From an uncultured Serinicoccus sp. (lineage in GTDB: Bacteria; Actinomycetota; Actinomycetes; Actinomycetales; Dermatophilaceae), in contig NZ_CANKYH010000003.1 in NCBI RefSeq assembly GCF_947487915.1, positions 124,001 through 188,000 of the forward strand: DNA of 64,000 bases, in the 5' to 3' direction. The translations under genes were made by a program, and so were the position numbers. Below the pieces are notes generated by a model. The model was not told where the DNA came from. It searched no databases and saw only the letters and a list, made by a program, of their open reading frames with translations. The first letter of the stretch is position 1. The number at the start of each line of letters is the position of its first letter. This document shows positions 42,449-50,729 of this stretch, in pieces.

Positions 42449-43477
42449 ATGCCCACCACCCCCAGCGCTGCACCGTTCACCGGTCTCGGCGTCGCCCTGG
42501 CGACACCGTTCACCGCCGGGACCGACGCCGTGGGTGAGAGCCGAAAGCCCGCCGTCGACCACGCCGCCTTCGGGCGCCTCGTCGAGCACGTGCTGGCCGA
42601 CGGGCTCGGTGTGGACTGGCTCGTGGTGCTCGGGTCCACCGGGGAGGCCGCGACCGTCACCGACACCGAACGGCACGCGCTGGTCCGCCAGGCCGTGCAG
42701 GTGGGCCAGGCCCACGGAGGCGGCGTGCCGGTCGTCGTCGGCATCGGCCACAACGACACCGAGCGCACCTGCGAGCTCGCCGCGCAGGCCGCGGCAGCGG
42801 GCGCGGACGCGCTGCTGGTGGTCACGCCGTTCTACAACAAGCCGCAGGTGAGCGGGCTCGTCGCGCACTACCGCGCCGTCGCCGAGGCGGCCGACGGGCT
42901 GCCGATCATCGCCTACAACGTTCCTGGTCGGACGGGCTGCAACATCACCCCGGACGCCATGCGGCAGATCTGGGCGGTCGAGCAGGTCGTGGCGCTCAAG
43001 GAGAGCTCGGGCGACCTGCGTCAGGTCGGCCGGCTCTGCCGGGAGGCGCCCGCCGGCCGCGCGGTCCTCGCCGGCGACGACGACCTCGCCCTGGCCTCGA
43101 TCGCGGTCGGCGCCCAGGGGCTGGTGTCGGTCTGCGCCAACGTGGCGCCGGTGGAGACCCGGCGGCTCGTGCACGCCGCCCGGGCCGGTGACCTGGTCCT
43201 GGCCCGGCAGATGGGCGCCCTGCTCGCCCCGCTCATGGACGCGCTGTTCACCGAGACCAACCCGGTGCCGGTCAAGGCCGCCCTCGCCTGCCTCGGCGTG
43301 GCCACCGCTCACGTCCGGCTCCCCCTCTCCCCCGCCGAGCCGGGGACGTGGAGCCGGGTCCAGACCGCGCTGGCCGACCTGCAGGCCTCGCGGCGCAGCG
43401 GCACCGCGGGCGCGTTCCCCGGATCGCTGTCCGGCCGGTTCGCCGTGCCGCACGACGCCGCGGCGCTCGCCTCGTGA
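42449..43477 (+). CDS. dapA: 4-hydroxy-tetrahydrodipicolinate synthase
   Basis: Condenses pyruvate with aspartate semialdehyde. The 342-aa TIM-barrel enzyme has the pyruvate-binding GSTGEAAT at 62-69, the catalytic Tyr156 in AYNVPGRTG and the Schiff-base Lys184 in ALKESSGD. It is about 40 residues longer than the usual 300, mostly in an N-terminal segment and a loop near 30. AAGGAG precedes the ATG. Its 3' end overlaps dapD (GTGA). Confidence 0.92.
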   Translation: MPTTPSAAPFTGLGVALATPFTAGTDAVGESRKPAVDHAAFGRLVEHVLADGLGVDWLVVLGSTGEAATVTDTERHALVRQAVQVGQAHGGGVPVVVGIGHNDTERTCELAAQAAAAGADALLVVTPFYNKPQVSGLVAHYRAVAEAADGLPIIAYNVPGRTGCNITPDAMRQIWAVEQVVALKESSGDLRQVGRLCREAPAGRAVLAGDDDLALASIAVGAQGLVSVCANVAPVETRRLVHAARAGDLVLARQMGALLAPLMDALFTETNPVPVKAALACLGVATAHVRLPLSPAEPGTWSRVQTALADLQASRRSGTAGAFPGSLSGRFAVPHDAAALAS

Positions 43478-44289
43478 GCGCCCTCCCGACGACCGCGTCG
43501 TCCGAGCTCGAGACCGCCTTCGCCGAGGGCGGGGCCGAGCCGACGGTCGAGCAGGTCGAGCAGCTGCTCGCCGCCCTCGAGGCCGGCGAGGTCCGCGCCG
43601 CCAGCCCCGGTGACGACGGGCAGTGGCGGGTGCACGGCTGGGTCAAGCGGGGCATCCTGGCCGCCTTCCGGCTCAGCGAGACCATCGAGATCGACTGGCC
43701 CGGCGGGAGCGTCGACAAGTCGCTCGTGCCCGCGCGTCGGATCACCGCGGGCGACGGCATACGCCTCGTGCCCGGCGGGACCTCGGTCCGCCGCGGTGCC
43801 TACCTCGCGCCGGGCGTGGTCGTCATGCCACCGAGCTACGTCAACGCCGGGGCCCACGTCGGCGCGGGCTCGATGGTCGACAGCCACGTGCTCGTCGGAT
43901 CGTGCGCGCAGGTCGGCGAAGGGGTGCACCTGTCCACCGCCGTGCAGCTCGGCGGAGTGCTCGAGCCGGTCGGCGCACGGCCCGTCGTGGTCGAGGACGA
44001 GGTCTTCGTGGGGGCACAGTGCGGTCTCTACGAGGGCGTCGTGGTGCGGCGGGGGGCGGTGCTCGCGCCCGGCGTGACGCTGACCGCCGGCACCACGATC
44101 TACGACCTCGTCGAGCAGCGCGAGCTGCGCGGCGAGGTGCCGCCGGGCGCGGTCGTCGTGCCCGGCACCCGGCCGGCTCGCGGGGACTACGCCGCCGTGC
44201 TCGGGCTGTCCCTCTACGCGCCGGTCATCGTGAAGTACCGCGACTCCTCCACCGACGCCGCGACCGCCCTCGAGGAGTCGCTGCGGTGA
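43474..44289 (+). CDS. dapD: Tetrahydrodipicolinate N-succinyltransferase
   Basis: Transfers succinyl from succinyl-CoA to the ring-opened tetrahydrodipicolinate. The 271-aa protein has a short helical N-terminal domain, then the left-handed beta-helix of hexapeptide repeats with VVVMPPSYVNAGAHVGAGSM and SHVLVGSCAQVGEG, the characteristic DapD core, and a C-terminal VIVKYRDSSTD. The GTG at 43474 overlaps the dapA stop and the 3' end overlaps dapC by 4 nt. No dapE desuccinylase is in this operon, so it must be elsewhere. Confidence 0.9.
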   Translation: MSALPTTASSELETAFAEGGAEPTVEQVEQLLAALEAGEVRAASPGDDGQWRVHGWVKRGILAAFRLSETIEIDWPGGSVDKSLVPARRITAGDGIRLVPGGTSVRRGAYLAPGVVVMPPSYVNAGAHVGAGSMVDSHVLVGSCAQVGEGVHLSTAVQLGGVLEPVGARPVVVEDEVFVGAQCGLYEGVVVRRGAVLAPGVTLTAGTTIYDLVEQRELRGEVPPGAVVVPGTRPARGDYAAVLGLSLYAPVIVKYRDSSTDAATALEESLR

Positions 44290-45470
44290 GGCCGGCGACC
44301 AGGGTGGCAGGCGAGGGCCTGTCACCGATCCGACGCATGTCCCTCGACGCCCCGGCCGACGCGGTCGACCTGGGCCTGGGCGAGCCCGGGTGGGGGGCGC
44401 CGGACGCCGGCACCCGCACTGCCGTCCCCGCACCCTCGCTGAGCTACGGACCCAACACCTCCGACCCGGCGCTCGTGCGCGCGGTCGCCGGCTACGCCTC
44501 CTCCCCCACCCACGACGTGGCGCCCGAGCAGGTCATGGTCACGGCGGGCAGCCAGGCGGCGCTCTTCGCCCTCTTCCAGGCCTGGGTCGAGCCCGGCTCG
44601 ACCGTCCTGGTCCCCGACCCGGGCTTCGTGGCCTACCCGACCCTGGCGCGGCTGTGCGGGGCGACACCGGTCGGCTACCCCCTGGGTGCCGACGGCGACC
44701 TCGACGCGGACGCGCTCGTGGCCCTGCTGGGCGAGCAGCCGCATACCTCGCTGGTCGTGCTCAACCACCCGGCGAACCCGACCGGCGGGCTCGCCTCGGA
44801 GCGGGCCCTGTCGCGGGTCGCCGAGGCCTGCGCCGAGCGCGGGGTGCTCCTCGTCAGCGACGAGGTGTATGCCGAGCTGTGGGTCGACCGGCGTCCGGTG
44901 TCGCTGCGGGACGTGAGCGCGGAGGGGGTGGTGCTCGGTTCGATGAGCAAGGCCTTCGCCGCGCCGGGACTACGGATCGGTTGGGCGCTCGGCGACCCCG
45001 AGGTGCTGGCCCCGGCACGGCTGCTGCACAACGCGATGACGACGGCGCCCTCGCGGCTGTCGCAGGCGGCCGCGCTGGCGCTGCTGGGCGCGGCGGAGGA
45101 GGTGCTGCCCGCGGCCCGCGAGGAGCTCCGGGTGCGCTGGGCGACGGTCGACCGGGTCGCGCCCCATCTTCATACTTCCGGACATAGATTTCTGGGGGAC
45201 GGGCACCAGAAGGCTATGTTCAGAACGGCGACGAGGGCCGGGTTCTACCTCTGGCTCGCGCTGCCCGGCCACCTCGCCGGCGCCGCCTACGCCGACCCCG
45301 TCGGCACCGAGGCGTTCGCGCTGCAGCTGCGTGACGAGGGCCGGGTGACGACCATCCCCGGGACGGCCTTCGGACCGGGGGGCGCGGGCTGCCTGCGGGT
45401 GAGCCTGGGCGGCCCGGTGGACGAGCTCGAGGAAGGACTCCGGCGCCTGGCGCCCTGGTGGAAGGCATGA
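44286..45470 (+). CDS. dapC: Succinyldiaminopimelate aminotransferase, with atypical in-frame insertion
   Basis: Fold-type I PLP aminotransferase, 394 aa, acting after DapD. Conserved features are LSYGPNTSDPAL, the PLP-contacting NHPANPTGG (160-168), DEVYAELW with Asp192 and Tyr195, the Schiff-base Lys222 in GSMSKAFAAPGLRIGW, and a late Arg in CLRVSLGG. Between about residues 294 and 317 the sequence is unlike the family and uses codons rare here (aga, gga, act, ctt, ttt); the DNA is a 50-bp imperfect palindrome. The enzyme remains in frame, and the normal GFYLWL strand follows. It overlaps both neighbours by 4 nt. Confidence 0.85.
   Translation: MRPATRVAGEGLSPIRRMSLDAPADAVDLGLGEPGWGAPDAGTRTAVPAPSLSYGPNTSDPALVRAVAGYASSPTHDVAPEQVMVTAGSQAALFALFQAWVEPGSTVLVPDPGFVAYPTLARLCGATPVGYPLGADGDLDADALVALLGEQPHTSLVVLNHPANPTGGLASERALSRVAEACAERGVLLVSDEVYAELWVDRRPVSLRDVSAEGVVLGSMSKAFAAPGLRIGWALGDPEVLAPARLLHNAMTTAPSRLSQAAALALLGAAEEVLPAAREELRVRWATVDRVAPHLHTSGHRFLGDGHQKAMFRTATRAGFYLWLALPGHLAGAAYADPVGTEAFALQLRDEGRVTTIPGTAFGPGGAGCLRVSLGGPVDELEEGLRRLAPWWKA
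45176..45225. repeat. In-frame AT-richer palindromic element within dapC
   Basis: Arms 45176-45195 and 45206-45225 pair at 16 Watson-Crick and 2 G-T positions of 20, with a 10-nt loop (45196-45205). The core arms are ACATAGATTTCTGG (45182-45195) and CCAGAAGGCTATGT (45206-45219). Its composition and codons differ sharply from the surrounding gene. Confidence 0.65.
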
Positions 45471-46663
45471 TCTTGACCGCTGCGACGACCGACCTGTTTG
45501 CCTTCGACGAGGCGATGCTCGACGAGCTCGCGACAACACACGCGGGCCCGTTCTTCGCCTACGACCTGGTGGCGGCGCGAGAGCGCTTCACCCGGCTGCG
45601 AGCCGCGCTGCCCGCGCGGGTGCGCCTGGCGTATGCCGTGAAGTCCAACCCCGGGTCGCCCCTGCTCGAGGCGTTCGCCGGGCAGGGTGCGTGGTTCGAC
45701 TGCGCGAGCGCCGGCGAGGTGGCGGCCGCGCTGGCCGCCGGCGGCACAGGTCCCGGCATGGTCTTCGCCGGTCCGGCCAAGACCGAGCGTGACCTGCAGG
45801 CCGCGCTCTTCGCCGGGGCCCGCGTCCAGGTCGACGGCATCGAGGACGTCGAGCGGCTGCACGCCCTGCACGCCGGCGAGCGCCCGCTGCCGGTCAACGT
45901 GCGGGTCAACCCGGCCGGGGGCGTGTCGGAGGTGGCGACCATCATCGGTGGTGGCGGGGCGAGCGCGTTCGGGGTGGACGAGGAGGTGCTGGACGACTTC
46001 GTGGCAGCGGCCGCGCGCTTCGGTCACGTCGAGATCCGCGGGCTCCAGGTCTTCTCAGCCAGCAACGAGCTGGACGCCGGACGGCTGCTGGCCAACCACC
46101 GGACGGCGCTGCGCATCGGGCGACGGCTGCAGGAGCTGCTGGGCCGCGAGCTCGACCTCATCGACATCGGCGGTGGCCTCGGGATCCGGTATGCCCTGAC
46201 CGAGGCCAGCCTCGACGTCCGCGCTGTCGGTGCGGGCCTCGGGCGGATCCTCGGGGAGAACGACTGGTTCACCGGCGAGCTGCTGCTCGAGCCCGGCCGC
46301 TGGCTGTCCGGACCGACCGGCGTCTATGCGGCTCGGGTCGTGCGCACCAAGATCTCCCGGGGCGAGCGCTTCGTCATGCTCGAGGGCGGCATCAACCACC
46401 TGCTGCGGCCGCTCCTGACCGGGCAGTCGTTCCCCACCCTGGCGGTGCGTCCCGGCGAGGGGGTCCTGGGCGGCGAGCGGGCGACGACCACGCTAGCCGG
46501 CCCGCTGTGCACCTCGCTGGACCGTGTCGGCACCGGCGACCTGCCGATGGAGCTGCGCCCCGGCGACGTCGTGGTGTTCGGTCAGACCGGCGCCTACGCC
46601 TACACCCAGGCGATGAGCCACTTCCTGTCCCACGCCCTGCCGGAGCAGCACTGGCTGGGGTGA
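45467..46663 (+). CDS. Fold-type III PLP decarboxylase (diaminopimelate-decarboxylase-like)
   Basis: A 398-aa alanine-racemase-fold decarboxylase. The PLP Lys59 is in YAVKSNPGSPLLEAF, followed by GAWFDCASAGEV. The phosphate-binding IDIGGGLGIRY, LLEPGRWLSGP and the C-terminal PLCTSLDRVG with Cys348 (dimer-interface catalytic Cys) are present, as is the late FGQTGAYAYT. At the end of the dap operon (ATGA overlap) it most simply is LysA, making lysine from meso-diaminopimelate. However, the substrate-specificity segments differ enough that an ornithine/lysine-type or secondary-metabolite decarboxylase is possible. Confidence 0.75.
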   Translation: MILTAATTDLFAFDEAMLDELATTHAGPFFAYDLVAARERFTRLRAALPARVRLAYAVKSNPGSPLLEAFAGQGAWFDCASAGEVAAALAAGGTGPGMVFAGPAKTERDLQAALFAGARVQVDGIEDVERLHALHAGERPLPVNVRVNPAGGVSEVATIIGGGGASAFGVDEEVLDDFVAAAARFGHVEIRGLQVFSASNELDAGRLLANHRTALRIGRRLQELLGRELDLIDIGGGLGIRYALTEASLDVRAVGAGLGRILGENDWFTGELLLEPGRWLSGPTGVYAARVVRTKISRGERFVMLEGGINHLLRPLLTGQSFPTLAVRPGEGVLGGERATTTLAGPLCTSLDRVGTGDLPMELRPGDVVVFGQTGAYAYTQAMSHFLSHALPEQHWLG

Positions 46664-46710
46664 CGTCATACGGGTTGCCCTCTGGGGTTCGCAACCAAGA
46701 AAAACAAACT

Positions 46711-46743
46711 CTCTCTTGACCTTCTCTTTACTTTCTCTTTACT
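46711..46743 (+). promoter_or_regulatory. Three tandem 11-bp direct repeats upstream of atypical regulator
   Basis: CTCTCTTGACC (46711-46721), TTCTCTTTACT (46722-46732) and TTCTCTTTACT (46733-46743) follow one another without gaps; the last two are identical and the first matches 8 of 11. An 11-bp period places one unit per helical turn, as in binding sites of OmpR/PhoB-type regulators. They lie about 160 bp before the regulator start at 46904 in a pyrimidine-rich, AT-rich stretch that stands out in this genome. Confidence 0.55.
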
Positions 46744-46903
46744 CTACTTACAGGTTTGCCGATGACTCGACGCCGTCGGGGACACGGCGGTGAGAGAGGA
46801 AATCGATGGGGGCGATGGCCACTGGAGTCTCACGGTGCTGTGCGGCACGACTGTCAGGGACGCCCCGGCTCACCGGCGCCGCCGTCATGCTCGAGGACCG
46901 CCT

Positions 46904-47680
46904 GTGACCCTGATGGCGTCCGCGACCCCACGCCCGAATGTGGACCTCACGGTCTGGGTCATCCCGGTAGGTGTCGGACCTGTCGAGGTGCGGCGCAGCC
47001 GCGAACTGCTCCAGCGCCGCCAGGCCCAGGCAGAAGTCATCGATCTCGAGGCGCTCCGCGGGCTCCTGAACCACCGCCGGCCCGGGGCGGCGATCGTGCT
47101 TGGGGGGCCGGTCTCGGCTGCCCTCCTCGACGCCCAACGGTGGCTCGACGAGTTCAGGGTGGCCACGATGGTGGTGGTCGATGACCTGACGCCTCACTTC
47201 GAGGCGACCCTGCTCGAGCGGGGCGCCCAGGATGTCGTGGACTCTTCCACGGCAGTGCGGATCCTCGCGGCGAGGCTCGAGGCCCTGCTCCGCCATGCCA
47301 GCGGGTGGCTCGTGGAACCCGTCCCATCCGTCCCGCGTCTGCACATCGATCCGGACTCCCGCTCGGTCCACCTGGGCACGCAGCAGGTGGACCTCACCCG
47401 GGCCGAGTTCGATCTGCTCCTGACGCTCACCCGAAGGCCCGGGGTCTTCGTGACCCGAGGGACCCTGGCCATCGAGCTGCAAGAGCAGACGATCAGCCGC
47501 AGGGCCCTGGAGTCGCGGGTCAGCCGCCTGCGGCAGAAGCTCCGCGCCCACGGAGCCGAAGAGATGGTGGAGACCGTCCGGAGCGTCGGTTACCGCTTCA
47601 ACCCCGAGGGCACCTCAGGCCCGCTGGACATACACCCGGGGTACGGCGACGACCACCGCCGCGCCCCGTCGCCATCCTGA
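46904..47680 (+). CDS. Atypical response-regulator-like transcription factor (paralogue of 34444-35136)
   Basis: A 258-aa protein with an OmpR-type winged helix (about 155-240; VDLTRAEFDLLLTLTRR, RALESRVSRLRQKL, VETVRSVGYRF). The receiver-like N-terminal domain has AAIVLGGPVS where the phospho-Asp normally lies and no KPF Lys, so normal phosphorelay is unlikely. It shares WVIP, LGG, DAQRWLDE and the LTxxxEAxLLERGA block with the 34.4-kb protein. GAGGA (46893-46897) six nt before the GTG 46904 fixes the start. Tandem 11-bp repeats upstream suggest autoregulation. The tail after GYRF is long and polar. Confidence 0.8.
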   Translation: MTLMASATPRPNVDLTVWVIPVGVGPVEVRRSRELLQRRQAQAEVIDLEALRGLLNHRRPGAAIVLGGPVSAALLDAQRWLDEFRVATMVVVDDLTPHFEATLLERGAQDVVDSSTAVRILAARLEALLRHASGWLVEPVPSVPRLHIDPDSRSVHLGTQQVDLTRAEFDLLLTLTRRPGVFVTRGTLAIELQEQTISRRALESRVSRLRQKLRAHGAEEMVETVRSVGYRFNPEGTSGPLDIHPGYGDDHRRAPSPS

Positions 47681-47695
47681 TCGCGTCCTGGCGCC

Positions 47696-48628
47696 TCAGA
47701 TCCGCACGGCGATCTTGCCGCCCGGGCTGCCCTCCTGCGAGAGGCGGTGGGCGTCGGCGATCTGGTCGAGGTCGAAGGTGGCGGCCACGGTGATCCGCAG
47801 CTCGCCCCGGTCCACCAGCTCGGCGAGCGCGTCGAGGTGCGCGCGCTCGGGCCGGACGAAGACGTAGTGCCCGCCGATCTGGCCCATCTGCTCCGGGTCG
47901 ATGACCGAGGCGACCCGGGCGGTGTCCTTGACCTGCGCGGAGATGTCCGCCATGGCGTCGCCGCCGACGAGGTCGAGGACGGCGTCCACGGGCCCGCCGA
48001 CCGTGCCGAGCTGCTCGCCGACCGGGCCGGCGCCGTGGTCCAGCACGTGGGTCGCGCCGAGGTCGCGCACGAGGTCGTGGTTCGTCGGCGAGGCGGTGCC
48101 GATGACCTCGGCACCCAGGGACCGGGCGATCTGGACGGCGAACTGGCCGACACCGCCGGACGCCGCGTGCACGAGCACCCGGTCCCCCTCGCCGACGGCG
48201 AGGGCCTCGGTCAACGCCTGGTATGCCGTGAGCCCGGCCAGCGGCACCGAGGCCGCCTCCTCGAAGCTCAGTCCGGCGGGCTTGAGGGCGACGGTCCGCT
48301 CGGGGGCGGGCACCAGCTCGGCGGCCGTCCCGGCGTGCACGTCGTCGCGGCGGACGTAGCCCCATACCTCGTCACCGACCTGCAGCCCGGTGCGCACGGC
48401 AGGGCCCACGGCCTCGACCACGCCGGCGACGTCCCAGCCCGGGACGATCGGCAGGTGGTGGGGGAAGGCGCCCTGGAGGTAGCCCTCGCGGACCTTCCAG
48501 TCCACCGGGTTGACGCTGGTCGCCCGGGCCCGCACGAGGACGGTGTCGGGGCCGACGGGCGGGTCCGGCCGCTCACCGACGGTGAGGACCTCGGGGCCGC
48601 CGTAGGTGTCGTAGCTGGCTGCGCGCAT
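47696..48628 (-). CDS. NADP-dependent quinone-oxidoreductase-like (MDR) enzyme
   Basis: A 310-aa zinc-free medium-chain dehydrogenase/reductase. The N-terminal GroES-like domain has TSVNPVDWKVREGY and PIVPGWDVAGVVEAVG, and the Rossmann domain has VLVHAASGGVGQFAVQIAR, the NADP motif of quinone reductases. GTASPTNHDLVRDLGATHVLD follows. It lacks zinc-binding Cys. The ATG at 48628 was chosen because AGGAGGAG lies about 6 nt upstream; the ATG at 48634 is too close to it. The substrate is probably a quinone or enone. Confidence 0.88.
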   Translation of the reverse strand: MRAASYDTYGGPEVLTVGERPDPPVGPDTVLVRARATSVNPVDWKVREGYLQGAFPHHLPIVPGWDVAGVVEAVGPAVRTGLQVGDEVWGYVRRDDVHAGTAAELVPAPERTVALKPAGLSFEEAASVPLAGLTAYQALTEALAVGEGDRVLVHAASGGVGQFAVQIARSLGAEVIGTASPTNHDLVRDLGATHVLDHGAGPVGEQLGTVGGPVDAVLDLVGGDAMADISAQVKDTARVASVIDPEQMGQIGGHYVFVRPERAHLDALAELVDRGELRITVAATFDLDQIADAHRLSQEGSPGGKIAVRI

Positions 48629-48784
48629 GACCATCTCCTCCTGAGATCGAGGGTGCCCGGACCGGGCTCGGGGACGTCAACGCCACAGGCTCCTCGCTAT
48701 TCCGCCGAGGGACGCCCGGGGCCGGGTCGGACCGACGGCACGGGACGGGGGGTCCGGGACTTTCCGTGGGGGCCACCCCGGCCC

Positions 48785-48790
48785 TACGCT
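48785..48790 (+). promoter_or_regulatory. Putative -10 hexamer for leuE (leaderless type)
   Basis: TACGCT is followed by 6 nt and the GTG at 48797, with no Shine-Dalgarno sequence. Confidence 0.4.
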
Positions 48791-48796
48791 GGTCCT

Positions 48797-49447
48797 GTGC
48801 TCCTGGGGATCCCTGACTACGGGACGTTCTTCGTCGCCGCGCTGCTCATCGTCCTGCTGCCCGGACCGAACTCGATGTTCGTGCTCTCCGAGGCGGCCCG
48901 GAGCGGGGTCCGCCGCGGCTGGGCGGCCGCCCTGGGCGTCTTCGTCGGCGACGCGGTGCTCATGGGCCTCACGTTCCTGGGCGCCGCCTCGCTGCTGCGC
49001 GGCAACCCGGTCGTCTTCAGCGTGGTCAAGTACCTCGGCGCCGCCTACCTCGCCTGGATCGGGCTGCGCCTCGTCCGCGCCGGGCTCGCCGCGCTCCGCC
49101 GCCCCACCCGGGCCGAGACCGAGCAGCAGGCCGCCCCCACGCGCCGCGGCGGCTCCTTCACCACCGCGCTCGTGCTCAGCCTGCTCAACCCCAAGGCGAT
49201 CCTCTTCTTCGTGGCCTTCTTCGTGCAGTTCCTCCGCCCGGACTCCGCCCGGCCGCTCGCCGACTTCCTCGTGCTGGCGACCACGATGCAGGTGCTCAGC
49301 ATGCTCTACCTGGGCGCGCTCATCGTGGCCGGCACCGCCCTGGCCCGCGGCTTCCGGCAGCACCGCCGCACCGCCGGCGGGCTCACCGGCGCCGTGGGGG
49401 CCGTCTTCGTCGGCTTCGGCGTCAAGCTGGCCGCGACCTCGCTCTGA
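48797..49447 (+). CDS. leuE: LysE/RhtB-family exporter, LeuE-like
   Basis: A 216-aa amino-acid exporter with about six helices. The start GIPDYGTFFVAALLIVLLPG and PNSMFVLSEAARSGVRRGW closely resemble LeuE (YeaS), the leucine efflux protein, and ALGVFVGDAVLMGLTFLGAA is the second conserved helix. It continues with a hydrophilic central loop and LVLSLLNPKAILFFVAFF, the family motif. Export of leucine or related hydrophobic amino acids is the likely role, which fits the nearby branched-chain oxoacid dehydrogenase and Lrp genes. Confidence 0.88.
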   Translation: MLLGIPDYGTFFVAALLIVLLPGPNSMFVLSEAARSGVRRGWAAALGVFVGDAVLMGLTFLGAASLLRGNPVVFSVVKYLGAAYLAWIGLRLVRAGLAALRRPTRAETEQQAAPTRRGGSFTTALVLSLLNPKAILFFVAFFVQFLRPDSARPLADFLVLATTMQVLSMLYLGALIVAGTALARGFRQHRRTAGGLTGAVGAVFVGFGVKLAATSL

Positions 49448-49460
49448 GGCCGCCGCGCGC

Positions 49461-50723
49461 TCACTGCTGCCGGTGCGCGCGCGGCAGCCGCAGCGGCAGG
49501 TGACTGGTATGCCGGTGCTCCGGTCGCTCCTCGGACGCCCGGTCGACGCTCGCTCCGTAGCGCCTGCTGACCCAGGCCGCGCTCAGCCCGTGCAGATAGA
49601 CGCTGAGCAGGATGGTCCAACCGGCGACCACGAAGATCTCCTCGCTCATCGGCAGCCCCACGGTCGTGACGACGAGGACGGCGTAGACGATCGAGGCCAG
49701 GCCGCGCGGCCCCGCCCACCCGACGTAGAGGACCGTCGCCGCGCTCACGCCGCTGCCGAGCAGCGCCAGCGCGGTGGCCAGCATCCGCACGACCAGCAGG
49801 CTCGCCAGCGCATAGACCACGTAGCGCCACTCCAGATCGGCGAGGATGTCCCCGACGATCGCCACGCCGAACAGGAGGAAGGTCAGCAGCGCCAGCAGCT
49901 GGCCCTCGGACCGCGCGAAAGTCGTCGTGTGCTCAAGCACCGGCCGCGCCGTCGCCCCGACGACGGCGCCGGCGACGAAGGCGGCCACGAAGCCGTTGCC
50001 GCCGACCACCTCCGCCGCGGAGTAGGCGGCCCCGGCCACGGCGACCACCCCGAGGCGCAACGAGGGCGCGGTGGTCCACGACCGGTCGTGCGCCCAGGTC
50101 AGCAGCCGACCACCGAGCCAGCCGCTCAGCCCGCCGACGAGGAAGCCGAGCCCGACGATCTGGGCGAGGAGCACGACGTAGTCGCCCGGTGAGCCGGTCC
50201 GGCCCAGCGCCACGTCGATGAGGATGATGACGAAGGGCACGGCCAGCCCGTCGTTCAGCCCGCTCTCGACGTTGAGCGTCTGGCGGATGCGGCTCGGCAC
50301 CGAGGGGCTCTCCACGAAGGACTGGCCGAGGGCCGCGTCGGTCGGGGCCAGGGTCGCGGCCAGGACGGCCAGCACGATGAGCGGCATGCCCGGCAGCAGG
50401 AGCCACCCCGCGCCGGTCCCGATGAGCACCGCGGCCGGCAGCCCGACCAGGAGCAGCCGCAGCGCCATGCTGTGCTCGCGGAGCACCGTGCGCAGGTCGA
50501 GCCGGGAGGCGTCGGTGAAGAGGACGACGACGAGGGTGGCCTCGGCGAGGACGCTGACCAGCTCGTCGCGGGGGTCGAGGCGCACCACGTCGAGCAGCGC
50601 GGGCCCGAGCAGGATCCCTGCCGTGGTGAAGATCATCGGCATGGTGATGGGAGTGCCGCCGAGCCGGCCGGCCAGCACGCTGAACGCCAGCACGGCCAGG
50701 GCCACCACCAGGATGTCGGTCAT
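49461..50723 (-). CDS. CPA1-family Na+/H+ antiporter
   Basis: A 420-aa polytopic cation:proton antiporter with about 12-13 helices. LAPTDAALGQSF (126-137) and TLNVESGLNDGLAVPF (149-164) are the paired unwound-helix and Asn-Asp ion-binding motifs of CPA1 exchangers; Asp158 is the expected ion-binding residue. VVGGNGFVAAFVAGAVVG and VGWAGPRGLASIVYA are further conserved. The last 40 residues are basic and His-rich (ERPEHRHTSHLPLR). It is convergent with leuE, and its start lies 6 nt from the stop of the Lrp-type gene upstream on the same strand. Confidence 0.88.
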   Translation of the reverse strand: MTDILVVALAVLAFSVLAGRLGGTPITMPMIFTTAGILLGPALLDVVRLDPRDELVSVLAEATLVVVLFTDASRLDLRTVLREHSMALRLLLVGLPAAVLIGTGAGWLLLPGMPLIVLAVLAATLAPTDAALGQSFVESPSVPSRIRQTLNVESGLNDGLAVPFVIILIDVALGRTGSPGDYVVLLAQIVGLGFLVGGLSGWLGGRLLTWAHDRSWTTAPSLRLGVVAVAGAAYSAAEVVGGNGFVAAFVAGAVVGATARPVLEHTTTFARSEGQLLALLTFLLFGVAIVGDILADLEWRYVVYALASLLVVRMLATALALLGSGVSAATVLYVGWAGPRGLASIVYAVLVVTTVGLPMSEEIFVVAGWTILLSVYLHGLSAAWVSRRYGASVDRASEERPEHRHTSHLPLRLPRAHRQQ

Positions 50724-50729
50724 GTCGCC

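Noticed and set aside
45176..45225. Frameshift or sequencing error in dapC
   Set aside because: The frame is maintained on both sides, with conserved aminotransferase sequence before and after, so an in-frame insertion is more likely than an error.
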